From: JBIOJM01 sp044450785 | Lineage (GTDB): Bacteria > Planctomycetota > Planctomycetia > Isosphaerales > Isosphaeraceae | Direction: 5' to 3' | Assembly (NCBI GenBank): GCA_044450785.1 | Contig: JBIOJM010000285.1 | Coordinates: 1 to 13,445 of the forward strand | DNA: 13,445 nt | In this document: positions 1 to 8,125 of the stretch, piece by piece | Layout of the letters: every line of letters begins with the position of its first letter | Position numbering within the stretch: position 1 is the first letter of the stretch | Notes under the pieces: generated by a model | Told to the model about the DNA's origin: nothing | Seen by the model: only the letters and a program-made list of their open reading frames with translations | Databases searched by the model: none | Translations under genes and position numbers: made by a program

Positions 1-30
1 GACTTGACTAGAGTATAACGGGACGGCCCC

Positions 31-209
31 CACGTCTAGATCTCACTCGCGGCGAAACGGCACGATCTTCCAGTCAGCGGCACGGCGCTAGCCGCCGGTG
101 CCACGTCTAGATCTCACTCGCGGCGAAACGGCACGATCTTCCAGTCAGCGGCACGGCGCTAGCCGCCGGTGCCACGTCTAGATCTCACTCGCGGCGAAAC
201 GGCACGATC
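31..209. repeat. 71-bp tandem direct repeat, 2.5 copies
   Basis: Two identical 71-bp units (31-101 and 102-172) are followed by the first 37 bp of a third (173-209). Each unit starts CACGTCTAGATCTCACTCGC and ends in a GC-rich hairpin (79-102 and 150-173) with arms GGCAC+GGCG and CGCC+GTGCC, one bulged G and a CTAGC loop. The unit length is not a multiple of three and no long reading frame crosses it, so it is non-coding. It sits downstream of the permease gene at the contig edge, where repeats commonly break assemblies; the true copy number may be higher. Confidence 0.93.
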
Positions 210-242
210 GGCTTGAAGCCAATCAAGGCCATGCTCGACGGC

Positions 243-300
243 AGGATGAAGGCGGAAGGATGAATAAAACCCTTCCTTTTCATCCTTCAGCCTTCATCCT
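243..300 (-). terminator. 22-bp-stem inverted repeat overlapping the permease stop codon
   Basis: Arms 243-264 and 279-300 are reverse complements at 21 of 22 positions (the single mismatch is G254/A289), with a 14-nt loop. On the minus strand the first arm contains the last codons and TGA stop (287-289) of the permease gene, so the transcript would fold across its own stop. It could be the 3' boundary of the sialidase-MFS-permease operon, as a terminator or an RNA-stabilising hairpin. The stem is only moderately GC-rich, and no clean U-tract follows it. Each arm is internally repetitive (GGATGAA/GAAGG units), so a dispersed intergenic repeat is an alternative. Confidence 0.55.
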
Positions 301-1948
301 TTCGGGGCGGTATCGTCCCGAACCGACTCAACCCCAGCACGGCGAGAGCCATCAGGGCATAGGCCGCCGACCAGTGATAAGGTGTTTGCTGGGCTGAGGC
401 TTCGGCTCGACCTTCCCTCTTGAGCTCGCGGATCACGGCGGCGGGGGACAAGATCGGGCTGGAAGGCAAGGGCGAATGGATGATGCCAAACCAGGAAAAA
501 ACGGCCGCGAGCAGAAGCGTGGCCACCACCCCCCGGACCCGGCCATCGATCAGGTGAGCAAGCGCGGTCGACCATAACAAACTGGTGACGATGAAACCGC
601 CACCACCGGCGAGGACTGTCACCGTTTGAATCCAATGTTGGTTTTGCGGTTGCATCGCGGCGAATGGCTTGAGCTCGGGCAAGAGCTGTTTCACGGCGAG
701 AACCGCCAGATACGCCAGCGCGGGTACGCACGCCAAGGCGACCGCCGGATAGTGCCGGGCCGGAGTGGCGTGAAACGATTGAGCGGTAATCTCCAAACCG
801 ATGAAGATCAGGATCGGAAAGATCACCGCCTTGGGAATGAAGAAGAAGATCCAGTCGAAGAATCCGAAGATCCCCGCGGCCCCGACGAAGATGGCCGTCG
901 CCAGCGTATAAGCCGACCGCGCCCCCATGGCCTTGTAGGCCGGGTGACCGATGTACGGCGTCGACTGGATCACTCCGCCGAATAATCCTCCGATCAGGGT
1001 GGACAAGCCTTCGGCCGCGATGATCTGTCCGGTCGGATAATCATCGCCGGCCGCCGCGGCGCTCTCCGCGCAGTCGATGCCTCCAACCACCGTCGCCAGC
1101 GCCAGCGGGATCGCCACGGGCAGATAACTGACCGCATCTCGCCCCATCTGGGCAAACCAATCCATCCACTCCTGGATGGGCAGGGGCAACACGGCTCGAA
1201 TCGCCAGCGTGGGAACGCTCTCCTCGGCACCCAACCCCGGGCCCAGGCCCACCAGATGGATCCCATAATAAAGCAAACAACCGACCGCGACGGCCCCGAG
1301 GGCTCCGGGGAACTGCCGAGGAAATTGCCACCGCGCCGTCAGCGTCGCCAGAATCAAGATCAACGCGACGAACCCGGCTGTCGGATGCGCGGCGATGTCC
1401 AGGAGCGGAAGAAAACTGATGAGCACCAAGGCAATCGCTGTCAACGAACCAAGCAATCCAGCGCGCGGCACTACCCTCCTGATCCATCCACTAAAGGGTG
1501 CACACAAGAGTTTGAATAACCCTGACGCCAATAACATCGTGATGCCTAGAAACCAGGCATGACGTGCTGATGATTCGGGATCAAGTCCGCGGGCCAAGGC
1601 TGCATGGTACGAGGGACCGACGATCAAGAAAACGGTTCCGAAGGTGCTGGGGGTATCGAGGCCGAGCGGCATGGCGGTAACGTCGGGCCGGCCCGTCTTA
1701 CGGGCGAGGCGAAAGGCCATGACGGTGTAGATCAGGTCGCCGACCAAGACGCCGACGGCTGTGCCGGGGATCATCCGGGTGAGCACGAACTGCCTGGGCA
1801 TGTTGAATACGCCGACCAGAAGGCTGGCCATCAAGATCATGCCGCCGATGTTGTCGAGCATCAGCCCAAAGAAGGCATTGACATCGCCCCGTTGAGCCCA
1901 GACGTAGCCGTCTCGAGCTTGGTCTCGGCCGGCCGCGAAGGATTTCAC
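287..1948 (-). CDS. NCS2/AzgA-like nucleobase-cation symporter family permease
   Basis: Polytopic inner-membrane protein of 553 aa from the chosen start, with about 12-14 hydrophobic segments. NCS2-like signatures are visible: a first half with DNIGG and then VTAMPLGLDTPS (about residues 90-101), and a second-half core GGIDCAESAAAAGDDYPTGQ (about 289-308) followed by a Gly-rich segment and STPYIGHPAYKAMGAR, placed like the substrate-binding helices of AzgA/UraA-type carriers. The core differs from characterised purine and uracil carriers, so the substrate is unknown. The frame extends to a GTG at 1975, but the GTG at 1946-1948 has AAGGGG eight bases upstream and is preferred. It is the last gene of the operon with the MFS transporter and the sialidase, 36 nt after the MFS stop. 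That gap contains tandem AGTGGTC heptamers. The stop lies inside a 22-bp inverted repeat. Confidence 0.85.
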   Translation of the reverse strand: MKSFAAGRDQARDGYVWAQRGDVNAFFGLMLDNIGGMILMASLLVGVFNMPRQFVLTRMIPGTAVGVLVGDLIYTVMAFRLARKTGRPDVTAMPLGLDTPSTFGTVFLIVGPSYHAALARGLDPESSARHAWFLGITMLLASGLFKLLCAPFSGWIRRVVPRAGLLGSLTAIALVLISFLPLLDIAAHPTAGFVALILILATLTARWQFPRQFPGALGAVAVGCLLYYGIHLVGLGPGLGAEESVPTLAIRAVLPLPIQEWMDWFAQMGRDAVSYLPVAIPLALATVVGGIDCAESAAAAGDDYPTGQIIAAEGLSTLIGGLFGGVIQSTPYIGHPAYKAMGARSAYTLATAIFVGAAGIFGFFDWIFFFIPKAVIFPILIFIGLEITAQSFHATPARHYPAVALACVPALAYLAVLAVKQLLPELKPFAAMQPQNQHWIQTVTVLAGGGGFIVTSLLWSTALAHLIDGRVRGVVATLLLAAVFSWFGIIHSPLPSSPILSPAAVIRELKREGRAEASAQQTPYHWSAAYALMALAVLGLSRFGTIPPRKDEG

Positions 1949-1984
1949 CGTTCTAGCCCCTTGACCACTGACCACTGATTATTT

Positions 1985-3277
1985 TCAGGTCACGTCCAAT
2001 CGCGCGTCCGCCAGTCGCGCCGCCTGGAGCGCGAGCAAACCAACCAGCAAATACACGGCCGCCGTCCAGGCGATCGTCACGCCCAGCCCAAGTCGTTCCG
2101 AGGCAAAACCGACCACGGTCGGTGCCACGAAACCCGCAGTCCAGCCCACTGTGTTCATCAACCCGGCCGCCGTCCCCCGATCCTCCGGTCGAATCACGTC
2201 GAACACCGAGGCGAAGATGTTCGAGTCGTAGATCCCCTTGCAGATCCCGGCTCCGATCAGGGCAGCGGCCAAGACGGGAACCGAACTCGCCCATCCGGTC
2301 AGGAAGACGAACGGCGCGGCCACGATCAGCCCCAGGCTCTGCACCCGGATCCGGCCTCCTTTCCACCGTCGCGCGGCCCAGTCGGCCGCGATCCCTCCAA
2401 GGATCGCGCCGGGGAGACTGGCCAGCGGCCAGAACGTCGAGGTGAATGACGAGCCGCCCAGCCCGAGCTTGAATTCCTCGAAGATGAACGTGGGGAGCCA
2501 GGTCAGAAACGTGGCCGCCACGAAGTTCGCCCCCACGAACACACCCAGGAGTAACGCCGCCGCGGGATTGGTCACGATCCGAGCGATCTTTTCAACCAGC
2601 GAACCGGAATTGCCTGGAGGTGAGTTCGATTCATCCGCTCCGATCCGCTTCGGTCGACCGGCGTCGACCTCGGTCGACTCGCGTTGTGGTTCGACCAGAC
2701 AGACAGCGAGCAACACCGCATAGACCATCCCCGCCAGGCCGAGAAACCAGAACGGCGAGCGCCAGCCGAGACGTTCACCCAGGTAACCTGCCAGGACCGC
2801 CCCTCCCGCCGTTCCCAGATACACGCTCGTCTGATGAATGCTGAGAGCGCGCGAACGCGTCCGCGGTCCATGGTAATCGGCCAAGAGCGACATCGAAGCC
2901 GGGAAGTAGAATGACTCGCCCAGACCCTCCGCCCCGCGAAAGAGGATCAACTGCACGAAATTCCTCGAGAGGGCGGTGGCCGCGCAGATGAGACTCCAGA
3001 AGGTCAGACCCAAGGAAATGAGCAGTCGGCGCGAGAGCCGATCGACCGTGTAACCCGAGAACGGCGACGCCAAAGCATAGACCAACATGAACGAGGAACC
3101 CAGCATACCTTGCTGCGGCTTGCTCAGGCCGAATTCGCTCTTGAGCAACGGAAACACCGAATAAACCGCCTGCCGGTCCGCGTAATTGAAAAACCCGCAG
3201 AACCAGAGCAACCCCACCACCAACCACCGATAGTCCGGGTGCGAGCGAAGCGTGCTGCGAACTGAATTGCGGGTCAC
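1985..3277 (-). CDS. MFS transporter, anion:cation symporter-like
   Basis: A 430-aa major facilitator with 12 predicted membrane helices in two halves, split by a polar loop at about residues 197-228. The N-terminal FNYADRQAVYSVFP (30-43) resembles helix 1 of ACS-type organic-anion carriers such as hexuronate and sialate transporters. The MFS loop 2-3 signature appears as GYTVDRLSRR (75-84), and RGAEGLGESFYFPASMSLLADY-like helix 4 residues (114-135) also fit ACS-type carriers. The start is GTG with AGAGG about 4-5 nt upstream. It begins only 9 nt after the sialidase stop, so the two are almost certainly cotranscribed, and the product released by the sialidase-like enzyme is the natural candidate substrate. 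That assignment is inference; family membership is well supported. Confidence 0.9.
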   Translation of the reverse strand: MTRNSVRSTLRSHPDYRWLVVGLLWFCGFFNYADRQAVYSVFPLLKSEFGLSKPQQGMLGSSFMLVYALASPFSGYTVDRLSRRLLISLGLTFWSLICAATALSRNFVQLILFRGAEGLGESFYFPASMSLLADYHGPRTRSRALSIHQTSVYLGTAGGAVLAGYLGERLGWRSPFWFLGLAGMVYAVLLAVCLVEPQRESTEVDAGRPKRIGADESNSPPGNSGSLVEKIARIVTNPAAALLLGVFVGANFVAATFLTWLPTFIFEEFKLGLGGSSFTSTFWPLASLPGAILGGIAADWAARRWKGGRIRVQSLGLIVAAPFVFLTGWASSVPVLAAALIGAGICKGIYDSNIFASVFDVIRPEDRGTAAGLMNTVGWTAGFVAPTVVGFASERLGLGVTIAWTAAVYLLVGLLALQAARLADARLDVT

Positions 3278-3286
3278 GTTGCCTCT

Positions 3287-4489
3287 TCATTCCTCGTCGC
3301 CCGAGGAGATCCAAGCCTCGCTGAACCGGGCGTGCGCGATGGTGCTCCCGAGCCCGGGTCGACTGGAAGTATAGGTGACGTGGATCGAGCCGTCGGACGC
3401 CTGGATTACGGAAGGATAGTGAAACTGACCTTGCCCGGGCGCGCACCGCTCCACATGCCGCGTCCACTTCCAGCTCGCTCCTTCATCGTCGGAGAGTGAG
3501 ATTGCCAAGGAGTGTCTTCCCCGGGGCAGATCGTTATACACCAGGACCCAGTGGCCGTTCGCCAACCGGATGGCCTCGATCCCCGCGCCGGGATTGGGAA
3601 ACGGAGAATCGACCACCGGCGACCACGCGACGCCGTCGTCCTTCGATGTGCTGATCCGGATCCGCCGGTGGGGACCATTGTCGCGCATGAACGCAACCAG
3701 GACGCCGTCGTTCTTGCGCACCAGGCTGGGCTGGATGTTGCCGAAACCAATCAGAGGCCGGCTCGCGGTCCAGGTCTCGCCGCGATCGTCGGAGATCGCC
3801 ATGATCGAGGCGGAGAAGGTGTCGGAGTACAAAGGCAGAATCCAGCGGCCGGACGGCAGAGCGATCGGATGAACCCGAGGCATCCAGCCCAGCCGCTGGT
3901 AGAGTTCGTCCCGGGATCGCTCGTCGACTTCTCTCAACTGGGAACGGTACTTGTTCTTTTCCTCGGCGGAAAGGGCTGTGATCGCGCGTTGCATCTCACG
4001 AGCGAAGTCCGTGGGTGTGATGTGCAGAACACCCATCCGCGACCATTTTGGACTATCCGGCCCGCCCGAAGGATGCTCGCAGCGGGCGTACTTCAAAAGC
4101 GCCCCTTCCCAGCGGTGGTCGAGAATGGTCGGCCAGAAGAGCCAGAGCGATCCATCGGGCGCGGCGAAGAGGGCCGGGTTGCAATCGGGGTAACCGGGTG
4201 TGTCGGCCATCCGGAACTTCGGGCCCCACGCCGCTTTCCCTTTGGCAAGCCACGCTCCCTCGATCACCACGTCGTCGGCCTTGCGCTCGCCGCTGCCGGA
4301 ATACCAGGCCGCCAGCAGATCTCCTTCCTTCGTCTCGACCACGCACGAAGCATGATTGTGCTTGGGGTTGGCCGGGAAAATGGCGGCTCGCTCGAAAATC
4401 TGCGGTGCGGCTGATGCATTCGGCGCCACGACCAGGGAGATGACCCCGAGAGCCAACAGCCATTCCCGGAGCACGCGATACAGCCTCAT
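3287..4489 (-). CDS. Secreted sialidase-family (BNR/Asp-box) protein
   Basis: A 400-aa protein with a Sec signal peptide (Arg-containing n-region, hydrophobic LLALGVISLVV, likely cleavage after ANASA near residue 27). The mature part is a six-bladed beta-propeller-type sialidase/neuraminidase-like domain. Three Asp-boxes (S-x-D-x-G-x-x-W) are visible: SDDRGETW (233-240), SKDDGVAW (282-289) and SDDEGASW (333-340). The N-terminal KHNHASCVVETKEGDLLAAW and the PRVHPIALPSGRWILPLYSD region (204-223) fit the BNR_2 exo-sialidase group common in planctomycetes. The catalytic Arg triad and Tyr/Glu pair cannot be assigned by eye, so the glycosidic substrate is uncertain; sialic acid is the default for the family. 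It starts at ATG 4487-4489, with GGAGG about 13 nt upstream. It heads the operon with the MFS and NCS2-like genes. Confidence 0.87.
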   Translation of the reverse strand: MRLYRVLREWLLALGVISLVVAPNASAAPQIFERAAIFPANPKHNHASCVVETKEGDLLAAWYSGSGERKADDVVIEGAWLAKGKAAWGPKFRMADTPGYPDCNPALFAAPDGSLWLFWPTILDHRWEGALLKYARCEHPSGGPDSPKWSRMGVLHITPTDFAREMQRAITALSAEEKNKYRSQLREVDERSRDELYQRLGWMPRVHPIALPSGRWILPLYSDTFSASIMAISDDRGETWTASRPLIGFGNIQPSLVRKNDGVLVAFMRDNGPHRRIRISTSKDDGVAWSPVVDSPFPNPGAGIEAIRLANGHWVLVYNDLPRGRHSLAISLSDDEGASWKWTRHVERCAPGQGQFHYPSVIQASDGSIHVTYTSSRPGLGSTIAHARFSEAWISSGDEE

Positions 4490-4522
4490 TGGATTTGGTC
4501 CGCCTCCATCGTGGCCCGACGT

Positions 4523-4747
4523 TCAATCCGGCAAGACGACGAGTCTAAGGTTACGAGCCGAGCGGATCAAGCGGCATGATCGAGCGGGATTCTGGCGCGG
4601 TGGCGAGCAGTCATCCGAAATCCAGACGTCCAGATCTTTCGTGTAGCGAGGCTCGGTGTGCTTCATCACAGCGTAGCCGCCAACCACCAGGTAGTGGACC
4701 TTATAATCGTTGAAAAGTTTCAACAGATCTTTGAAGTTGGAGTTCAT
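4523..4747 (-). pseudogene. Truncated nucleotidyltransferase (MNT-fold) remnant
   Basis: The first 43 residues, starting MNSNFKDLLKLFNDYKVHYL, carry the nucleotidyltransferase opening: VVGGYAV (GG at 23-24), then KDLDVW with the D-x-D pair at 38 and 40. Family similarity then stops at about 4619, and 31 residues of unrelated Arg/Pro-rich sequence run to TGA. Full-length relatives, as I recall them, are about 180-200 aa, so the third acidic residue and the rest of the fold are missing. This points to a deletion or replacement of the 3' part, with the sialidase ATG only 33 nt beyond the stop. Its start overlaps the upstream small gene by 47 nt in a different frame. A short expressed peptide is possible; activity is not expected. 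Confidence 0.72.
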
Positions 4748-4886
4748 TCGGATCTCTACCCTGACTACGCCAGTAAAGTTCAACCAGCTCCCAGGCAGCC
4801 CGGAAGATCGCCGCGTCTCCTTGGCGTTGCCAGTACTCGATGTCGAACGAGCGATCCAGCTCACGGATCCTTCCGAACCGCTCCAT
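4701..4886 (-). CDS. Small conserved-type protein partner of a nucleotidyltransferase
   Basis: A 61-aa acidic, helix-rich soluble protein beginning MERFGRIRELDRSFDIEYWQ and ending LQLQRSVETFQRL. I recognise the DRSFDIEYWQ...AIFRAAWELV...LQRSVETFQ pattern from short planctomycete proteins encoded directly upstream of, and overlapping, nucleotidyltransferase genes; this is recall, not a search. Here too it overlaps the nucleotidyltransferase start by 47 nt. The frame is open up to an ATG at 4985, which has AGGAG nine bases upstream; that would give 94 aa with a Gly/Pro-rich extension. The internal ATG at 4886 fits the family better and has GGGGAGG about 14 nt away. The function is unknown. With a destroyed partner, its role (possibly toxin-antitoxin-like or regulatory) may be lost. 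Confidence 0.6.
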   Translation of the reverse strand: MERFGRIRELDRSFDIEYWQRQGDAAIFRAAWELVELYWRSQGRDPNELQLQRSVETFQRL

Positions 4887-5053
4887 CACGAACTCGGACC
4901 CCTCCCCGGTTGGAACCGACAGCGCAGGCCTGGGCCCCTCATTCCGCTTCTGGCCGCCGCGTTGTTTCTGGAACCCTTCTCTCATGGAGGCTCGCTCCTC
5001 GTTTTGCCGAAGGAACCGTGATCATTCCTGACGTACTCCGTCTTCGTCGCGTC

Positions 5054-7984
5054 TCAGCGCAAGGGCCCGATGGCCTTCGCGTTCGCTCCGCGACGGTCAG
5101 GCGCAGCGGCCGTCCCGTCCGAGGAGAGCGGAAGCCTGCGATTGACGATCCGCTGAGAGTTGTAGTCGGCCGCGTGGATCAACAGCGATGGACCGGGATC
5201 CCGCCCCGAGGGGGCTTCGAGCCGGTTCCCCACCGCGGCAACCACCAGCTCACCCGGGTCGTCGGATGGCGGATAGCCGAGGGTCAATCCCGCGAGCGGC
5301 TGCTTCGCGCCGGCCCCCTCGATGGTCTTCAGGAACGGCTCCGTCCACCGAACCACGTTCTCCCGGAGCTGCACGGCCATGTAGGTCCGACCCACGTTCG
5401 ACTTGATCGACCGCGGGTCGTGCTCCAATCCCAGAACGCCTCCCCGCTCGGTGTCCTCGATGATGTTTCCCTCGATCACGCCCCCCAAAAACGGGGCGTG
5501 AGACCAGCCCCAGATCAACGGTGTCTCGGTCGGGCAGGCCGTCATCCGAAATCCATGCCCGCCGCCCAGCAAGTGGTTCCTGATGACGCGAGTCCCGAAA
5601 TGGTTGCCGATGAAGCAGAGGCTGTCCGACCGCCGGCCACCTCTCAAGTCGATCCGGTTCTCCTGGAAGACCTCGCCGACGAACCCGGGTGAGATCGACA
5701 CGACCTCGGTTCCCGCCGGGATCGGAGGATCGACGAGAAACGTACTCGGATCGATGATCTGGACAATCCGCCGCCACTGGCCGGCGGCGGGCCCCTTCAG
5801 AAGCGAGACCACCTCACCGGTCCGAGCCGCGTCTCCATGGGGCCGGCCGATCCGCAGCAGCCGCCCATCGCCCGACAGGGCCATGACCTTGCCCTCATAC
5901 CTCACATGATAAGCCTCGGTCACAATGATCTCGGGCTCATTGCTCCACGGAATCGTATCGTCGTCGCGCGCTCCGATCTGCTCGATCGTGTTCCGCTCGA
6001 TGACGTCGTTCGCCCCAAACCAGGTCAGGACCAGGAACCTCCACGTTTTCCCGCTCGGCGCGACGGAACGGGTCCGATTGCCGCGGATCAGCAGGTCATG
6101 AGTCCCATGGCCTTCGAATACTCCGTGGGAATAGGTTCCTGGAAGCGTGCCCTGGAAGTCGTTGTCGACGATCCGCCAGGGCCCATCGAGGAACTCGATG
6201 GGACCGCCCCGGAGGGTGTTCCCCTCGATCACGCCGCTCTGGGCGCGCTTCAGCCTCATCAGGCGCAACGCCTCGAGCCAACCGCCTCGGTTCTCGACCG
6301 GAGGGACCTCCAGATCGAGCCGCGTGAACCCGATATTCACTCTCAGCTCGTCATGCCCCTGGTCGAAATTGTCGGTCATGCCGATCACCGCCGGTCCCCA
6401 CTCCACACCCTCGTTCCAGCGGATCGGGCCCTCGAAACGGACCGCGAACCCGTTCAGCGTGGTGTTGCCGCAGTGGACCTTGATCGCCGCTGTCCAGGGA
6501 GGCTCGGCCCCGGCCTGGGCAAACCGGAGCGTCGCGCCCCCTTCGGACGTCAACGTCACCGGCCGGCTGAGCACCAGGGGGCGGGTCAGCCGGTACGTCC
6601 CCTTTGCGAGGACCACGGTCCCGTAGCGATCGACGAGCGCTTGCAGGTCGTCTCCTGGCTTGGCCTCGATGCGACCCGCTTCGGGCTGAGGAGCCCTCCG
6701 GCTCAGGTCGCAGCTCCCGCCCGGGAATCGCGCCAGTAAACTTCGCCCGTCCGCCCCGATCAACCTCAAGGTGAGCGTGTCCTTGCTCTCGTCACGGTAA
6801 GGGGCAAGATAGAGGTCGGCTGAATTGCGATCTGATCGCGGCCTCACCACGAGCGGTAGGGCGAACGGATCCGCCGGGATCGTGACGCGGTCGTTCGCAC
6901 GGTAGATCCAGGTACCCCACACCGCGTCGCTCAACACCGCCCCGACCATCGGGGACGACGCCGGCAGCCCGGTGATCACCACGTGGACATCACCCGGCCC
7001 CGCGGGGTTCTCACCATCCTGTCCCAGCCACTTGGCGGTGATGGCTCGCTCGTTGAACTTGGGCAGCGGGGCCTGCGGCATGCGCAGCTTGGGATCGCAC
7101 CGGCCGGCAACGAGCGTCGCCGTGTCGACTTTCTCATTCTCATAGGCCACCGTCAGCTTGATTCGCTGAGCGCTCAGATCACGATCCGGTTGAAAGAACA
7201 AGTCGCCCTGCGATGGGTCCTTGGGGTCGCGGATTAGCTCGGCATTGGACAGCAGCTTCGGGTTCGTCCCGAACTCCCAGCGCGCGCCGGCCGGCCCCTC
7301 GATGCGGACCACCTTGACGGCCACTTGAGCCGACAGCTTGCTCAGATGGATCCGAACGTCCTGGAGACCGTCGGGGCCTACCGATGGCCCCGGTCCGGCC
7401 CAGTCCTGCCGGTCTTGGCCGATCCAGCGGGCCGCGACGGCCGCGCCGAGCATCCGCAGGTTGGGATCGGCCTTGCGGCCACGAAAGTCGGTTTCAACCG
7501 TCGAGCCGTCGTCGTACCGGACCACGACGTGGAAAACCCGCCCCGTCTCAACTCGACCCGGCTCGATGAACAGGTCGGCGGTCCGAGATTGCTTGTTCCG
7601 CTCTAACTCCGCTCTCCAGCAGGAGGCCTGGGTTTCGTATCGCCACTGGTCGCCCCCGTGCCCGGTCACATCCACGAACACAACCTCGCGCCGCGGATCC
7701 AGCCCGCCAAGCGCGATGTGGATGTCCTGGACGTCGCTCGGCTTGAGCTGGTTGCTCGGACCGACATGATCATGTCCGTCCTGTCCGATCCAGCGCGCCG
7801 AGAAACGCGCCGGCGACCGGCTCGACTGATAGGCGGCGCGTTTGATTGGCTTTCGATCAGTCTGACTGTGCGCGGCCGAGGTCGTGCGTATGGCGGAGTC
7901 AGACCTTGGCGAGTCCGAAGAGTCGGAGCTCGCGGTCGTTCCCAGGACCGACAGAACCAGCAACATCCGTGAAGTTGATCCCAT
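5054..7984 (-). CDS. Large secreted protein: three WIGQD-type repeats plus right-handed beta-helix
   Basis: A 976-aa protein starting at ATG with GGGAGG five bases upstream. A short hydrophobic stretch (MLLVLSVLGTTASS, 7-20) suggests export, followed by a Ser-rich linker. Three homologous ~115-aa domains follow, each opening with RWIGQD/KWLGQD (Trp at 65, 187 and 319), then a GP-rich loop, (V/L)QD(I/V)(H/R)I or DVHVVI, a W-x-(Y/F) strand, a (A/G)DL(F/Y) strand, and ending near DPNLRM or DPKLRM. From about 435 onward there is a parallel beta-helix (pectate-lyase/PbH1 type): AKGTYRL, then repeated turns such as GVIEGNTLRGG, WRIVDNDFQGT, LLIRGNRT, DVIERNTIEQIG and GVIEGNIIEDT. The fold suggests polysaccharide binding or cleavage at the cell surface. 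I cannot identify a catalytic triad, so lyase activity is not claimed. It is apparently monocistronic, preceded by a 410-bp gap. Confidence 0.85.
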   Translation of the reverse strand: MGSTSRMLLVLSVLGTTASSDSSDSPRSDSAIRTTSAAHSQTDRKPIKRAAYQSSRSPARFSARWIGQDGHDHVGPSNQLKPSDVQDIHIALGGLDPRREVVFVDVTGHGGDQWRYETQASCWRAELERNKQSRTADLFIEPGRVETGRVFHVVVRYDDGSTVETDFRGRKADPNLRMLGAAVAARWIGQDRQDWAGPGPSVGPDGLQDVRIHLSKLSAQVAVKVVRIEGPAGARWEFGTNPKLLSNAELIRDPKDPSQGDLFFQPDRDLSAQRIKLTVAYENEKVDTATLVAGRCDPKLRMPQAPLPKFNERAITAKWLGQDGENPAGPGDVHVVITGLPASSPMVGAVLSDAVWGTWIYRANDRVTIPADPFALPLVVRPRSDRNSADLYLAPYRDESKDTLTLRLIGADGRSLLARFPGGSCDLSRRAPQPEAGRIEAKPGDDLQALVDRYGTVVLAKGTYRLTRPLVLSRPVTLTSEGGATLRFAQAGAEPPWTAAIKVHCGNTTLNGFAVRFEGPIRWNEGVEWGPAVIGMTDNFDQGHDELRVNIGFTRLDLEVPPVENRGGWLEALRLMRLKRAQSGVIEGNTLRGGPIEFLDGPWRIVDNDFQGTLPGTYSHGVFEGHGTHDLLIRGNRTRSVAPSGKTWRFLVLTWFGANDVIERNTIEQIGARDDDTIPWSNEPEIIVTEAYHVRYEGKVMALSGDGRLLRIGRPHGDAARTGEVVSLLKGPAAGQWRRIVQIIDPSTFLVDPPIPAGTEVVSISPGFVGEVFQENRIDLRGGRRSDSLCFIGNHFGTRVIRNHLLGGGHGFRMTACPTETPLIWGWSHAPFLGGVIEGNIIEDTERGGVLGLEHDPRSIKSNVGRTYMAVQLRENVVRWTEPFLKTIEGAGAKQPLAGLTLGYPPSDDPGELVVAAVGNRLEAPSGRDPGPSLLIHAADYNSQRIVNRRLPLSSDGTAAAPDRRGANAKAIGPLR

Positions 7985-8125
7985 AATGACCTCCCTGATT
8001 GCATCATCGATCCATCCGCACGTCCGGCCAGACGATCTCGTGGAACCGTGCTAGTGGTCCGTCAATCTGCGATTGCCGGGCAAATATGACCGACGAGACA
8101 ACGGCCACGACAAATCTCCAAAGAA

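Noticed and set aside
31..209. CRISPR-like array
   Set aside because: The units are contiguous 71-bp direct repeats with no variable spacers and no cas genes nearby.
3512..4414. Plus-strand open frame of 300 codons
   Set aside because: Antisense to the sialidase gene, whose Asp-boxes and signal peptide make the minus strand the coding one.
4658..5692. Plus-strand open frame of 344 codons
   Set aside because: It overlaps the real minus-strand beta-helix gene and the small gene/nucleotidyltransferase pair. Its Arg/Pro-rich translation has no domain features; it is a GC-rich antisense shadow.
5837..6739. Plus-strand open frame of 300 codons
   Set aside because: Antisense to the beta-helix domain and without recognisable motifs.
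8083..8113. Sigma-70-like promoter (TTGTCG, 19 nt, CATATT) for the beta-helix gene
   Set aside because: The spacing is long and both boxes are weak matches. Planctomycete promoters are poorly defined, so it is mentioned only within the intergenic entry.
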